From positions 186,001 through 250,000 of the forward strand of contig NZ_JOCA01000004.1 of the NCBI RefSeq assembly GCF_000718785.1: a stretch of DNA of 64,000 nucleotides. The letters are read 5' to 3'. Positions 9,129-17,007 of the stretch are shown piece by piece (within the stretch, counting starts at the first letter, position 1; each line of letters begins with the position of its first letter). The position numbers and the translations under genes were made by a program. The stretch is from Streptomyces sp. NRRL WC-3626 (lineage in GTDB: Bacteria > Actinomycetota > Actinomycetes > Streptomycetales > Streptomycetaceae). The notes below the pieces were generated by a model, which was not told the origin of the DNA, did no database searches, and worked only from the letters and a program-made list of their open reading frames with translations.

Positions 9129-9722
9129 TCAGAGTTCGGTGACGGCGGTGAGGTCGATGTCGATCGTGTAGGGGCTCTCGACCTTGATCCGGTCACGATG
9201 CAGACCCACATGCATGTACACGTGGTTGACCGTGTCCAGCTCGTACACGTGGATCACCGGACTGTGACCGGCTCCGTCACGCTCGACGCGCCAGAAATGG
9301 GGGATGCCGGCGTTGGCGTACTTGTGCGGCTTGGTCGTACGGTCGCGGGACTCCGACTCCGGCGAGACGACCTCGACGGCCAGCAGTACGTCCTTGACCT
9401 GGTAGCTCGTCTGGTCCGGGCTGAGGACCGCGTCGGCGAAGACCACACTCACATCGGGCTCCGGCCCGTTGTGCCGGTCCAGCACGATGGTCATCTCCCG
9501 TTTCACCCGGTATTTCTTCGGCACGCTCTGCCGCAGGCCACTGACCAGCAGGTCGATCACATCTGCGTGGAAATTGCGCTGCGGACTCACGATGACGAGG
9601 CTCCCGTCGATCAGCTCGGTGTGCGGCGGGAGATCAGGCAGTGTGAACAGGTCGTCCACGGTGTAGCCGTCCAGCGGCGGCACCAGCCACTGGACGCGGT
9701 GCTCTACGGACTCGGCGGTCAT
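9129..9722 (-). CDS. Uma2 family (PD-(D/E)XK-like) protein
   Basis: A 197-residue member of the Uma2/DUF820 family, which has a restriction-endonuclease-like fold. Visible features are the ELIDGSLVIVSP segment, the acidic PDVSVV strand, the LAVEVVSPES strand (candidate metal-binding Glu), and KPHKYANAGIPHFWRVE, giving the expected D...E-x-V...K arrangement. The ATG at 9722 has a perfect GGAGG 4-5 nt upstream; an earlier start would run into the ABC-F gene promoter. It is convergent with ispE and divergent from the ABC-F gene, with its own promoter. Uma2 proteins are expanded in Streptomyces and cyanobacteria and their function is unproven. Confidence 0.88.
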   Translation of the reverse strand: MTAESVEHRVQWLVPPLDGYTVDDLFTLPDLPPHTELIDGSLVIVSPQRNFHADVIDLLVSGLRQSVPKKYRVKREMTIVLDRHNGPEPDVSVVFADAVLSPDQTSYQVKDVLLAVEVVSPESESRDRTTKPHKYANAGIPHFWRVERDGAGHSPVIHVYELDTVNHVYMHVGLHRDRIKVESPYTIDIDLTAVTEL

Positions 9723-9878
9723 GGTTCCTCCCATGGACGGGATCCTGCTGCCTGCCCTCCACGGTAGCCGCCCGTTCCCGATCACGTCATCACAAAGAGT
9801 GACTACCGCCTCGCGCGTCGGCCGCCCCCCGGCAGGCCCTACGCTTGAAAACTGATCGATCCACCTGGCAGGAGAAAA

Positions 9879-11693
9879 ATGGCCGTCAATCTGGTCAATG
9901 TCGAGAACGTCAGCAAGGTGTACGGCACGCGTGCGTTGCTCGACGGGATTTCCCTCGGCGTCTCCGAGGGGGACCGGATCGGGGTCGTGGGGCGCAACGG
10001 GGACGGGAAGACCACCCTCATCCGGATGCTGGCGCGGCTGGAGGAGGCCGACACCGGGCGGGTGACGCACTCCGGCGGGCTGCGGATCGGGGTGCTCACC
10101 CAGCACGACTCCCTCGACCCCGCCGCCACCGTCCGGCACGAGGTCATCGGTGACCTGGCCGACCACGAGTGGGCCGGGAACGCCAAGGTCCGGGACGTAC
10201 TGACCGGGCTGTTCGGCGGCCTCGACCTGCCCGGGTTCCCCAAAGGGCTCGACACCGTCATCGGCCCGCTGTCCGGCGGCGAGCGGCGCAGGATCGCGCT
10301 CGCCAAGCTGCTCATCGAGGAGCAGGACCTGATCGTCCTCGACGAGCCCACGAACCACCTCGACGTCGAGGGCATCTCCTGGCTCGCCGAGCATCTGCGC
10401 AGCCGCCGGTCCGCGCTCGTCTGCGTCACCCACGACCGCTGGTTCCTCGACCAGGTCTGCACCCGTATGTGGGACGTGCAGCGCGGTGACGTGTACGAGT
10501 ACGAGGGTGGCTACTCCGACTACGTCTTCGCCCGCGCGGAGCGTGAGCGGATCGCCGCGACCGAGGAGGTCAAGCGGCAGAACCTGGTCCGCAAGGAGCT
10601 GGCCTGGCTGCGGCGCGGCGCCCCCGCGCGGACGTCGAAGCCGCGCTTCCGCGTGGAGGCCGCCAACGAGCTGATCAAGGACGTACCGCCGCCGCGCGAC
10701 AGCAGCGAGCTGATGAAGTTCGCCTCTTCACGGCTGGGCAAGACCGTGTTCGACCTGGAGGACGTCACCGTCCAGGCCGGGCCCAAGGTGCTGCTCCAGC
10801 ACATCACCTGGCAGCTCGGGCCCGGCGACCGCATCGGCCTGGTCGGTGTCAACGGGGCCGGGAAGACGTCCCTGCTGCGGGCGCTGGCGGAGGCGGCCCG
10901 CAGCGACGGCGAGGTGCAGCCCGCGGCCGGCAGCGTCCGCGTGGGCAAGACGGTCAAGCTCGCCTATCTCTCCCAGGAGGTCGCCGAACTCGACCCCACC
11001 TGGCGGGTGCTGCAGGCCGTGCAGGCGGTGCGGGAGCGCGTCGACCTCGGCAAGGGGCGGGAGATGACCGCCGGGCAGCTGTGCGAGACCTTCGGGTTCA
11101 ACAAGGACAAGCAGTGGACGCCGGTCGGCGATCTGTCCGGCGGTGAGCGGCGGCGGCTCCAGCTGCTGCGGCTGCTGATGGACGAGCCCAACGTCCTCTT
11201 CCTCGACGAGCCCACCAACGACCTCGACATCGAGACCCTCACCCAGCTCGAGGACGTCCTCGACGGCTGGCCCGGCTCGATGATCGTCATCTCCCACGAC
11301 CGCTTCTTCGTCGAGCGCACCACCGACCGGGTGTTCGCCCTGCTCGGCGACGGCACCCTGCGGATGCTGCCGCGCGGCATCGACGAGTACCTGGAGCGGC
11401 GCAAGCGGATGGAGGAGACCGCGGCCGCCGCGGCCTCCGTGCCGGCCGCCTCGGCGCAGACCGCGGCACCCGAGAGGAGCGCCGCCGACCAGCGCGCCGC
11501 CAAGAAGGAACTCCAGAAGATCGAGCGGCAGCTCGACAAGGTCTCCGAGAAGGAGACCAAGCTGCACGCCGCCATCGCCGAGCAGGCCACCGACTTCGCG
11601 AAAGTCGCCGAACTCGACGCCGAACTGCGGGAATTGGCCGGACAGCGCGACGAACTGGAACTGCGCTGGCTGGAACTGGCGGAGGACGCCTGA
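9879..11693 (+). CDS. ABC-F family ATPase (Uup-like)
   Basis: A 604-residue soluble protein with two ABC cassettes and no membrane domain. Cassette 1 has Walker A GRNGDGKTTL (~residue 41), LSGGERRRIAL, and LIVLDEPTNHLD. Cassette 2 has GVNGAGKTSLL (~324), LSGGERRRLQL, and VLFLDEPTNDLD. The inter-domain linker and a charged C-terminal coiled coil (residues ~530-600) resemble Uup rather than EttA. ABC-F proteins act on the ribosome, as translation factors or antibiotic protection proteins. The ATG follows an AGGAGAAAA site. There is no adjacent antibiotic cluster, so a housekeeping role is more likely than resistance. Confidence 0.93.
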   Translation: MAVNLVNVENVSKVYGTRALLDGISLGVSEGDRIGVVGRNGDGKTTLIRMLARLEEADTGRVTHSGGLRIGVLTQHDSLDPAATVRHEVIGDLADHEWAGNAKVRDVLTGLFGGLDLPGFPKGLDTVIGPLSGGERRRIALAKLLIEEQDLIVLDEPTNHLDVEGISWLAEHLRSRRSALVCVTHDRWFLDQVCTRMWDVQRGDVYEYEGGYSDYVFARAERERIAATEEVKRQNLVRKELAWLRRGAPARTSKPRFRVEAANELIKDVPPPRDSSELMKFASSRLGKTVFDLEDVTVQAGPKVLLQHITWQLGPGDRIGLVGVNGAGKTSLLRALAEAARSDGEVQPAAGSVRVGKTVKLAYLSQEVAELDPTWRVLQAVQAVRERVDLGKGREMTAGQLCETFGFNKDKQWTPVGDLSGGERRRLQLLRLLMDEPNVLFLDEPTNDLDIETLTQLEDVLDGWPGSMIVISHDRFFVERTTDRVFALLGDGTLRMLPRGIDEYLERRKRMEETAAAAASVPAASAQTAAPERSAADQRAAKKELQKIERQLDKVSEKETKLHAAIAEQATDFAKVAELDAELRELAGQRDELELRWLELAEDA

Positions 11694-11926
11694 CCGTCCC
11701 GCCCCGCGCGTACGGAGCGCGCGTGGCGTGAAGGGGGCGTGAAGGCGCGTAACAGGCGCATCACGGGCCGGTTCTCCCTTGGGAACAGGGGAGGACTCGG
11801 CCCCGTGGCATGTCAGGACCGGGTGATAGAAAGGGCCCCAGTCTGAGAAACGTCTGAATACGACTCTGGGTTCATCGCATACCTCAGGGCGTGGCTAAAA
11901 ATCAGTGAGTAAGGGGGAACGCGCTG

Positions 11927-13645
11927 ATGACTCAGCCGCCCAACCAGCCGCCGCAGGGTGGTTTCGGAGCGCCGCAGGATCCACCGCCGGGGGGTGGTTT
12001 CGGGGCGCCGCAGATGCCTCCCACACCCCCGTCGGGGTCGCCGCAGCCCGGATACGGCTATCCGCAGCAGCCGGGACCGTACGCCTCCGGACCCTACGGC
12101 CAGCCGCAGCAGCCGGGGCCGTACGGACAGCAGCCGGGGTACGGATACCCGCAGCCGCAGTTCCCCGGGGCGCCCGGCACACCGCCGCCCGGCGGATCCG
12201 GCTCCCGCAACCCCTTCAAGGGCAGGCCCGCCATGGTCATCGGTGCCGCCGTGGCCGCGCTGCTGGTGATCGGCGGCACCGTGTACGCCGTCTCCGGTGA
12301 CGACGGCAAGGACGACAAGAAGCCCGTCGCCCGGCAGACCGACGACCCGAAGCCGGGCAAGTCCTCCGGCGGCGCCCCGGTCAACCCGGGCGACGGCAGC
12401 GGTGACGGCGGCGAGGACCCGGACGACCTCAACGAGGGCCGCAAGGCCGGTGAGTCCAAGGTGCTCTGGTACAAGGAGGCGCCCGACGCCCCCGGTTCCG
12501 GCGCCGAGGCCCCCGGCATGTGGGTCACCGACAAGACGGCCGTGAAGGCCGCCTACAAGCAGCTCCTCGCCTTCAACGTCGGCGACGGCAAGCCCACCTG
12601 GGACACCGTCGAGTTCCCGCAGAAGATCTGCGCGGTCACCCAGGACAAGACGGCCGACGACAAGATCGTCGTCGCCCACATGAGCGGCAGCAGCGACCGC
12701 GCCAAGTGCAACCAGCTCCAGCTCGTCGATCTCAACACCGGCGAGAAGGGCTGGACGCAGGAGGTCGCCGAGGGCGCGCTGTTCGACTCCGTGCTCTCCA
12801 TCGAGATGTCCCTCACCGGCAACACCCTGATGGTGGGCCGCTCGCAGTCCGGCACGGCGTACGACGTGACCAGCGGCAAGAAGCTGTTCGACGCCAAGAA
12901 GTACGGCGACACCTCCTGCTTCCCCGCCGCCTTCGCCGGCGGTGCGCGGCTGCTCCAGGTCGCGTCCTGCGGCGCCGGCGGCAACAACGAGCACGACGAG
13001 CTCCGGGAACTCGACCCGAGGACCGGCAAGGTGAAGTGGACCCGGAAGTTCGACAAGGGGTGGCGCATCGAGCGCGCCTACTCCGTCGACCCCGTGGTGG
13101 TCTACAGCACCAACGAGGACAAGAAGACCTGGAACATCTCCGCCTACACCGCCACCGGCGAGATGCGCTCCCAGGTCACCGTCGACGAGGACTTCGCCCC
13201 CGGCTGCGGCTGGGCCATCATGGCCCGCGACCTCCAGGGCTGCGAGGGCGTCGTCGTGGACCGGAACACCCTCTACCTGCCCACCGACGCGAAGACCGGC
13301 GCCAACGAGATCGTCGCCATCAGCCTCGACAACGGCAAGGAGCGGTGGCGGGTCAAGTCCCCCGTCGCGGAGGCCATGCAGCCGCTGAAGACCGAGGGCG
13401 GCAACCTCATCGCCTACGTCGAGCCGGCGTACGACGCGGGCGGGCGGATCGTGGCCGTCCCCCTCGCCGGTGGCGACCACAAGCCCGTCACGCTGATGCA
13501 GAACCCGCAGGGTGTCGCGGACATCGAGAGCGGCTTCTTCAGCAGGTCGGTCGACTGGGCCGACGGGCGCTTCTACATCTCGACGACACGGCTGAACGGG
13601 AACGACGACTCGAAGGAGAAGTTGATGCTCGCCTACGGCAAGTGA
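11927..13645 (+). CDS. Membrane-anchored PQQ-like beta-propeller protein (paralogue 1)
   Basis: A 572-residue protein with three parts. The first is a cytoplasmic Pro/Gly/Gln/Tyr-rich tail of ~90 residues containing GYGYPQ repeats. The second is one transmembrane helix (AMVIGAAVAALLVIGGTVYAV). The third is an extracytoplasmic domain with PQQ-like repeats (e.g. DLNTGEKGWTQEV, DPRTGKVKWTRKF, SLDNGKERWRVKS) forming a probable beta-propeller. Six cysteines in the outer domain (KICAV, AKCNQ, TSCFP, ASCGA, PGCGW, QGCEG) suggest disulfides. The ATG follows a GGGGGAA site. The next gene is a paralogue with the same architecture, 81 bp away. No enzymatic residues are recognised; a scaffold or binding role at the cell surface is the best guess. 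Confidence 0.85.
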   Translation: MTQPPNQPPQGGFGAPQDPPPGGGFGAPQMPPTPPSGSPQPGYGYPQQPGPYASGPYGQPQQPGPYGQQPGYGYPQPQFPGAPGTPPPGGSGSRNPFKGRPAMVIGAAVAALLVIGGTVYAVSGDDGKDDKKPVARQTDDPKPGKSSGGAPVNPGDGSGDGGEDPDDLNEGRKAGESKVLWYKEAPDAPGSGAEAPGMWVTDKTAVKAAYKQLLAFNVGDGKPTWDTVEFPQKICAVTQDKTADDKIVVAHMSGSSDRAKCNQLQLVDLNTGEKGWTQEVAEGALFDSVLSIEMSLTGNTLMVGRSQSGTAYDVTSGKKLFDAKKYGDTSCFPAAFAGGARLLQVASCGAGGNNEHDELRELDPRTGKVKWTRKFDKGWRIERAYSVDPVVVYSTNEDKKTWNISAYTATGEMRSQVTVDEDFAPGCGWAIMARDLQGCEGVVVDRNTLYLPTDAKTGANEIVAISLDNGKERWRVKSPVAEAMQPLKTEGGNLIAYVEPAYDAGGRIVAVPLAGGDHKPVTLMQNPQGVADIESGFFSRSVDWADGRFYISTTRLNGNDDSKEKLMLAYGK

Positions 13646-13726
13646 GGGGCGGTTTCGCTTCGTTCCTCCACCTTCCGTTCTCCGCCGTCCGTTGCCCGTC
13701 GTTTCCCCTCTTGAGGTACTCACGTC

Positions 13727-15580
13727 ATGACTCAGCCTCCCCCGCCGCCCAACCAGCCCCCGCAGCAGCCCGGGTTCGGGCCTCCGCAGGAGCCGCCGGC
13801 GCAGCCGCCGGCCGCGCCCGGCGGGCCTGATCTCAACAAGGCCCCGGAGCCCGGGTACGGGTATCCGCAGGCTCCGTCCGCCCCGGCGACTCCGGCCACT
13901 CCGGCCGCCCCGCAGCCGCCGGTCGCTCCGCAGGGGCCCGGGTACGGGTATCCGCAGCAGCCGCCGGCCGCCGGGTACGGATATCCGGGACAGCCGCCGG
14001 CCGCCGGGTACGGGTACCCGGCCCCGCCGCAGCAGCCGGGGCCGTACGGACAGCCCGGGTACGGGTATCCGCAGCCGCCGACCATGCCGATGCAGCCGCA
14101 GCCGGGGGGTGGCGGGAAGAAGTTCAACGCCCAGCTCGCCATCATCGTCTCGGCGGTCGTGGCCATCGCGCTGATCGTCGGCGGCGGTGTCTGGTACGCG
14201 TCCTCGTCCGGCAAGGACGACGGAAAGAAGAACACCGCGGACGGCGGCGACGGCAAGAACAAGACGAACGGCGGCGACGGCGGAGGAACCGGCGGCGGCT
14301 CCGCCGGGGCCAAGGAGAAGGCGCCGGCCGACACCGCCTCCAAGGTGCTGTTCCAGGTGCCCGCGCCCAAGGTCCCCAAGGACACGACGAGCATCTCCAC
14401 CTCCGGTTCCTGGCTGACCGACACGGTGTACGCCAAGAGCGGGATCGCCGAGATCGTCGGCTACGACCGTGCCAAGGGCACCGAGAAGTGGACGATCGAC
14501 CTCCCCGGACCGGTGTGCGAGGCCACCAACCACGTCACCGAGGACAACAAGACGGCGATCACCTTCAAGCCGGCCATGCCGACCAAGGAGAACCCGCAGT
14601 CCTGCACCCAGGTCGCGCTGATCGACCTCGCGGCGGGCCAGGAGGTGTGGACCAAGACGGCCAAGACCGGCACCATGCCGATCAGCTTCAGCAACGTGAC
14701 GATCGGCGGCGGGACCGTCGCGGCCGGCAGCACCAGCGGCGGCGCCGCCTGGGAGGTCGCCACCGGCAAGCAGCTGTGGGCGCCCAAGACGTCCGACTCC
14801 TGCTACGACTCCGGGTACGGCGGCGGCGAGAAGCTCGTCGCGGTGCGCAAGTGCGGCTCGTACGAGCAGCGGCAGCTGCACATCCAGAACATCGACCCGA
14901 AGACCGGGAAGGTGATCACCGAGTACAAGATGGACGAGGGCATCGAGTACGCGGCCGTCGTCTCCAGCGACCCGCTGGTCGTCGCCGCCGACGTCGGTGA
15001 CACCGCCGGTGACGGCAGCGGCATCTCGGACTTCTTCTCCATCGACAACAAGACCGGCAAGCTGCGTACGCGCATCTCCGCGCCGGGCGACGACTTCGCG
15101 GCCCGCTGCGACGCCATCTACAAGCTGGAGAAGTGCACCGGGCTCACCGTCGGCAACGACAGGCTGTACATCGCGACCGAGGAGCACGAGGGCGCCGGGG
15201 GCGCGCTGAGCGAGACCAACGAGGTCGTCGCCTTCGACCTCGCGACCGGCAAGCAGACCGGCCAGCGTGCCGACGCGGGCGAGGACTACACGATCGTCCC
15301 GCTGCGGATGGACGGCGACAACGTGATCGCGTACAAGCGTCCGCCGTACGACAAGGGCGGGCAGATCGTCAGCATCGACGGCAAGACGTTCAAGCAGACG
15401 ACGCTGCTGGAGAACCCGGCGACGGAGACCGTGCGGGATGTGGAGGCGCGGATGTCCCCCGAATACGCGGAGATCCTTTTCTCCGGCGGCGGTCTGTACA
15501 TGTCCGACGTGTATGCCAGTGACTTCACGTCGGCTTCGGACGACAAGGAGTACCTGGTGATCGCTTTCGGTACGAGTTGA
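13727..15580 (+). CDS. Membrane-anchored PQQ-like beta-propeller protein (paralogue 2)
   Basis: A 617-residue paralogue of the preceding gene. It has a longer Pro-rich cytoplasmic tail (~125 residues) with at least six GYGYP motifs, a transmembrane helix (AIIVSAVVAIALIVGGGVWYA), a Lys/Gly/Asp-rich spacer, and then PQQ-like repeats (AKGTEKWTIDL, AAGQEVWTKTA, ATGKQLWAPKT). It also has six extracytoplasmic cysteines (PVCEA, QSCTQ, DSCYD, RKCGS, ARCDA, EKCTG), matching the six of paralogue 1. A strong hairpin terminator follows immediately, so both genes probably form one unit. PQQ binding itself is doubtful; these repeats are usually structural. Confidence 0.85.
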   Translation: MTQPPPPPNQPPQQPGFGPPQEPPAQPPAAPGGPDLNKAPEPGYGYPQAPSAPATPATPAAPQPPVAPQGPGYGYPQQPPAAGYGYPGQPPAAGYGYPAPPQQPGPYGQPGYGYPQPPTMPMQPQPGGGGKKFNAQLAIIVSAVVAIALIVGGGVWYASSSGKDDGKKNTADGGDGKNKTNGGDGGGTGGGSAGAKEKAPADTASKVLFQVPAPKVPKDTTSISTSGSWLTDTVYAKSGIAEIVGYDRAKGTEKWTIDLPGPVCEATNHVTEDNKTAITFKPAMPTKENPQSCTQVALIDLAAGQEVWTKTAKTGTMPISFSNVTIGGGTVAAGSTSGGAAWEVATGKQLWAPKTSDSCYDSGYGGGEKLVAVRKCGSYEQRQLHIQNIDPKTGKVITEYKMDEGIEYAAVVSSDPLVVAADVGDTAGDGSGISDFFSIDNKTGKLRTRISAPGDDFAARCDAIYKLEKCTGLTVGNDRLYIATEEHEGAGGALSETNEVVAFDLATGKQTGQRADAGEDYTIVPLRMDGDNVIAYKRPPYDKGGQIVSIDGKTFKQTTLLENPATETVRDVEARMSPEYAEILFSGGGLYMSDVYASDFTSASDDKEYLVIAFGTS

Positions 15581-15600
15581 TCGTTCGGATTGCTTCCATT

Positions 15601-15634
15601 CGCGGCCCCGTCCCTGGTCAGGGACGGGGCCGCG
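15601..15634 (+). terminator. Strong intrinsic terminator after the propeller gene pair
   Basis: A perfect 16-bp inverted repeat (CGCGGCCCCGTCCCTG and its complement) with a 2-nt apex, followed by GGCTTTT, begins 20 bp after the stop codon. Confidence 0.9.
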
Positions 15635-15786
15635 GGCTTTTCGCCGGTGTTCGGCCCATCGCCGCCGAATGCGAGAATTTCGGGGTTCCGGGGCGATTCT
15701 CGCCGGTAGGGGGAGCGCGATGTCGAACAAGCGTGTAGCTTCCGGGGGCATCCGGGGGTGCGTTGTTATGGGGGGTTGGTTGTTCG

Positions 15787-16464
15787 ATGGGTGTGCGGCT
15801 GATGGTGGTCGACGACCACCGACTGCTCGCCGAGGCGCTGGCCTCGGCGTTGAAGCTGCGGGGGCACCGGGTGCTGGCGGCCGCGGCGCCGGCGTCCGGG
15901 GCGGCGGATCTGGTGATCAGCCGGGCGCCGGAGGTGTGTCTGCTGGGGACGGCGGCGCCGGCGGAGGCGGGGGTGTTCGATCCCGTGGTGAAGATCAAGC
16001 GGGAGCGGCCGCAGGTGGCGGTCGTGGTGCTGGGGCCCGTGCCGTCGCCCCGCGGGATCGCGGCGGCGTTCGCGGCGGGGGCGTCGGGGTACGTGCGGCA
16101 CGACGAGCGCATCGAGGGGGTCGAGCGGGCGATCATGAAGGCGCGGGCGGGGGAGGCGGCCGTCGCGCCGGGGTTGCTGCAGGGGGCGTTCGGGGAGCTG
16201 CTGCATCCTACGGCGCAGCCGGATGACGAGGGCGCGCGGTTGTTGCGGATGCTGACGCCCCGGGAGGTGGAGGTGCTGGTGCGGGTGGCCGAGGGGGAGG
16301 ACACGCGGCTGATCGCGGCGGGCATGGGCATCGCGCCGTCGACGGCGCGGACGCATGTGCAACGGGTCCTGATGAAACTGGGCGTCGGCTCCCGTCTGGA
16401 AGCGGCGGCCCTGGCCGCCCGGACGGGCCTGCTGGACCGGGCGGGCCCCCTGCACGGCACGTAA
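15787..16464 (+). CDS. Atypical LuxR-family response regulator lacking the phospho-acceptor Asp
   Basis: A 225-residue protein with a degenerate receiver domain and a C-terminal LuxR/NarL helix-turn-helix. The receiver keeps the acidic pocket (VVDDHRLLAEAL), but the beta-3 position that normally reads LLD-x-x-x-P reads CLLGTAAPAEAG. The phosphorylatable Asp is therefore replaced by Gly, and the domain probably cannot be phosphorylated conventionally. The HTH (LTPREVEVLVRVAEG...STARTHVQRVLMKLGV) is intact. The start at 15787 (MGVRLMVVDDH) gives a normal N-terminus. No kinase gene is adjacent. It is probably an atypical regulator controlled by ligand or protein interaction. Confidence 0.87.
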   Translation: MGVRLMVVDDHRLLAEALASALKLRGHRVLAAAAPASGAADLVISRAPEVCLLGTAAPAEAGVFDPVVKIKRERPQVAVVVLGPVPSPRGIAAAFAAGASGYVRHDERIEGVERAIMKARAGEAAVAPGLLQGAFGELLHPTAQPDDEGARLLRMLTPREVEVLVRVAEGEDTRLIAAGMGIAPSTARTHVQRVLMKLGVGSRLEAAALAARTGLLDRAGPLHGT

Positions 16465-16539
16465 CGCCTACGGCGCCCGCGGCACGCCCACCCGCGCCGC
16501 CCCCTCCACCCCCTCCACCCTCCGTCCTCCGCGGGCAGT

Positions 16540-16559
16540 CGTGCCGCTGGGGCGGCACG
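16540..16559. terminator. Hairpin between convergent genes
   Basis: CGTGCCGC-tggg-GCGGCACG is a perfect 8-bp stem between the LuxR gene and the small membrane-protein gene facing it. It can serve both strands. The surrounding ~150 bp are otherwise non-coding and GC-rich. Confidence 0.5.
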
Positions 16560-16674
16560 GGTGGGCGCGACGGCACCCCGTGAGCGCCGGGCCGCGCGAA
16601 CACCCCCCGGTCCACAGCGGCACGGGCGCCCCGCAGGGGCCGGGCCGCAGGCCCGCGTCGACCCGGCACCCCGG

Positions 16675-16986
16675 CTACTCCTCCCGGTCCCCCGGAACCG
16701 CAGCCGGCGGCGGCGGAGCCGTCGGGCGGAGCTTCAGCCAGAGGAGGAACAGCAGGCCCAGGATCAGCATCCCCAGCCCCGTCCAGAGGTTGATGTTGAC
16801 CCCCTCCGCCTTGTCGATGTCCGCGTCGGACGCGACGACACCGGCGATCGTGACGATCACGCCGTACAGAACGAACAGCCCGCCGATGATCCGCCGGATG
16901 TCGAACAGCCGCGCGGCCGTCGCTGACCTGGTCTCCAGCTCGGAGACCTCCTGCTGAAGATCACGCTCGGAAAAGTGCTCGGACAT
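16675..16986 (-). CDS. Small two-helix membrane protein, function unknown
   Basis: A 103-residue protein with a charged N-terminal helix (SEHFSERDLQQEVSELETRS) and two transmembrane segments (IIGGLFVLYGVIVTIAGVVA; LWTGLGMLILGLLFLLWL). A Pro-rich C-terminal tail follows. It lies 21 bp downstream of the sodium:solute symporter gene on the same strand and is probably cotranscribed with it. A role as an accessory small subunit of the symporter is possible but unsupported by any motif. Confidence 0.78.
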   Translation of the reverse strand: MSEHFSERDLQQEVSELETRSATAARLFDIRRIIGGLFVLYGVIVTIAGVVASDADIDKAEGVNINLWTGLGMLILGLLFLLWLKLRPTAPPPPAAVPGDREE

Positions 16987-17007
16987 GGTCCCTCAATCCT
17001 CCCGCGT

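Noticed and set aside
11813..15751. Very long open frame on the minus strand opposite the propeller genes
   Set aside because: It is an antisense shadow of GC-rich coding sequence with low-complexity Arg/Gly/Leu content; the plus-strand frames show real domains.
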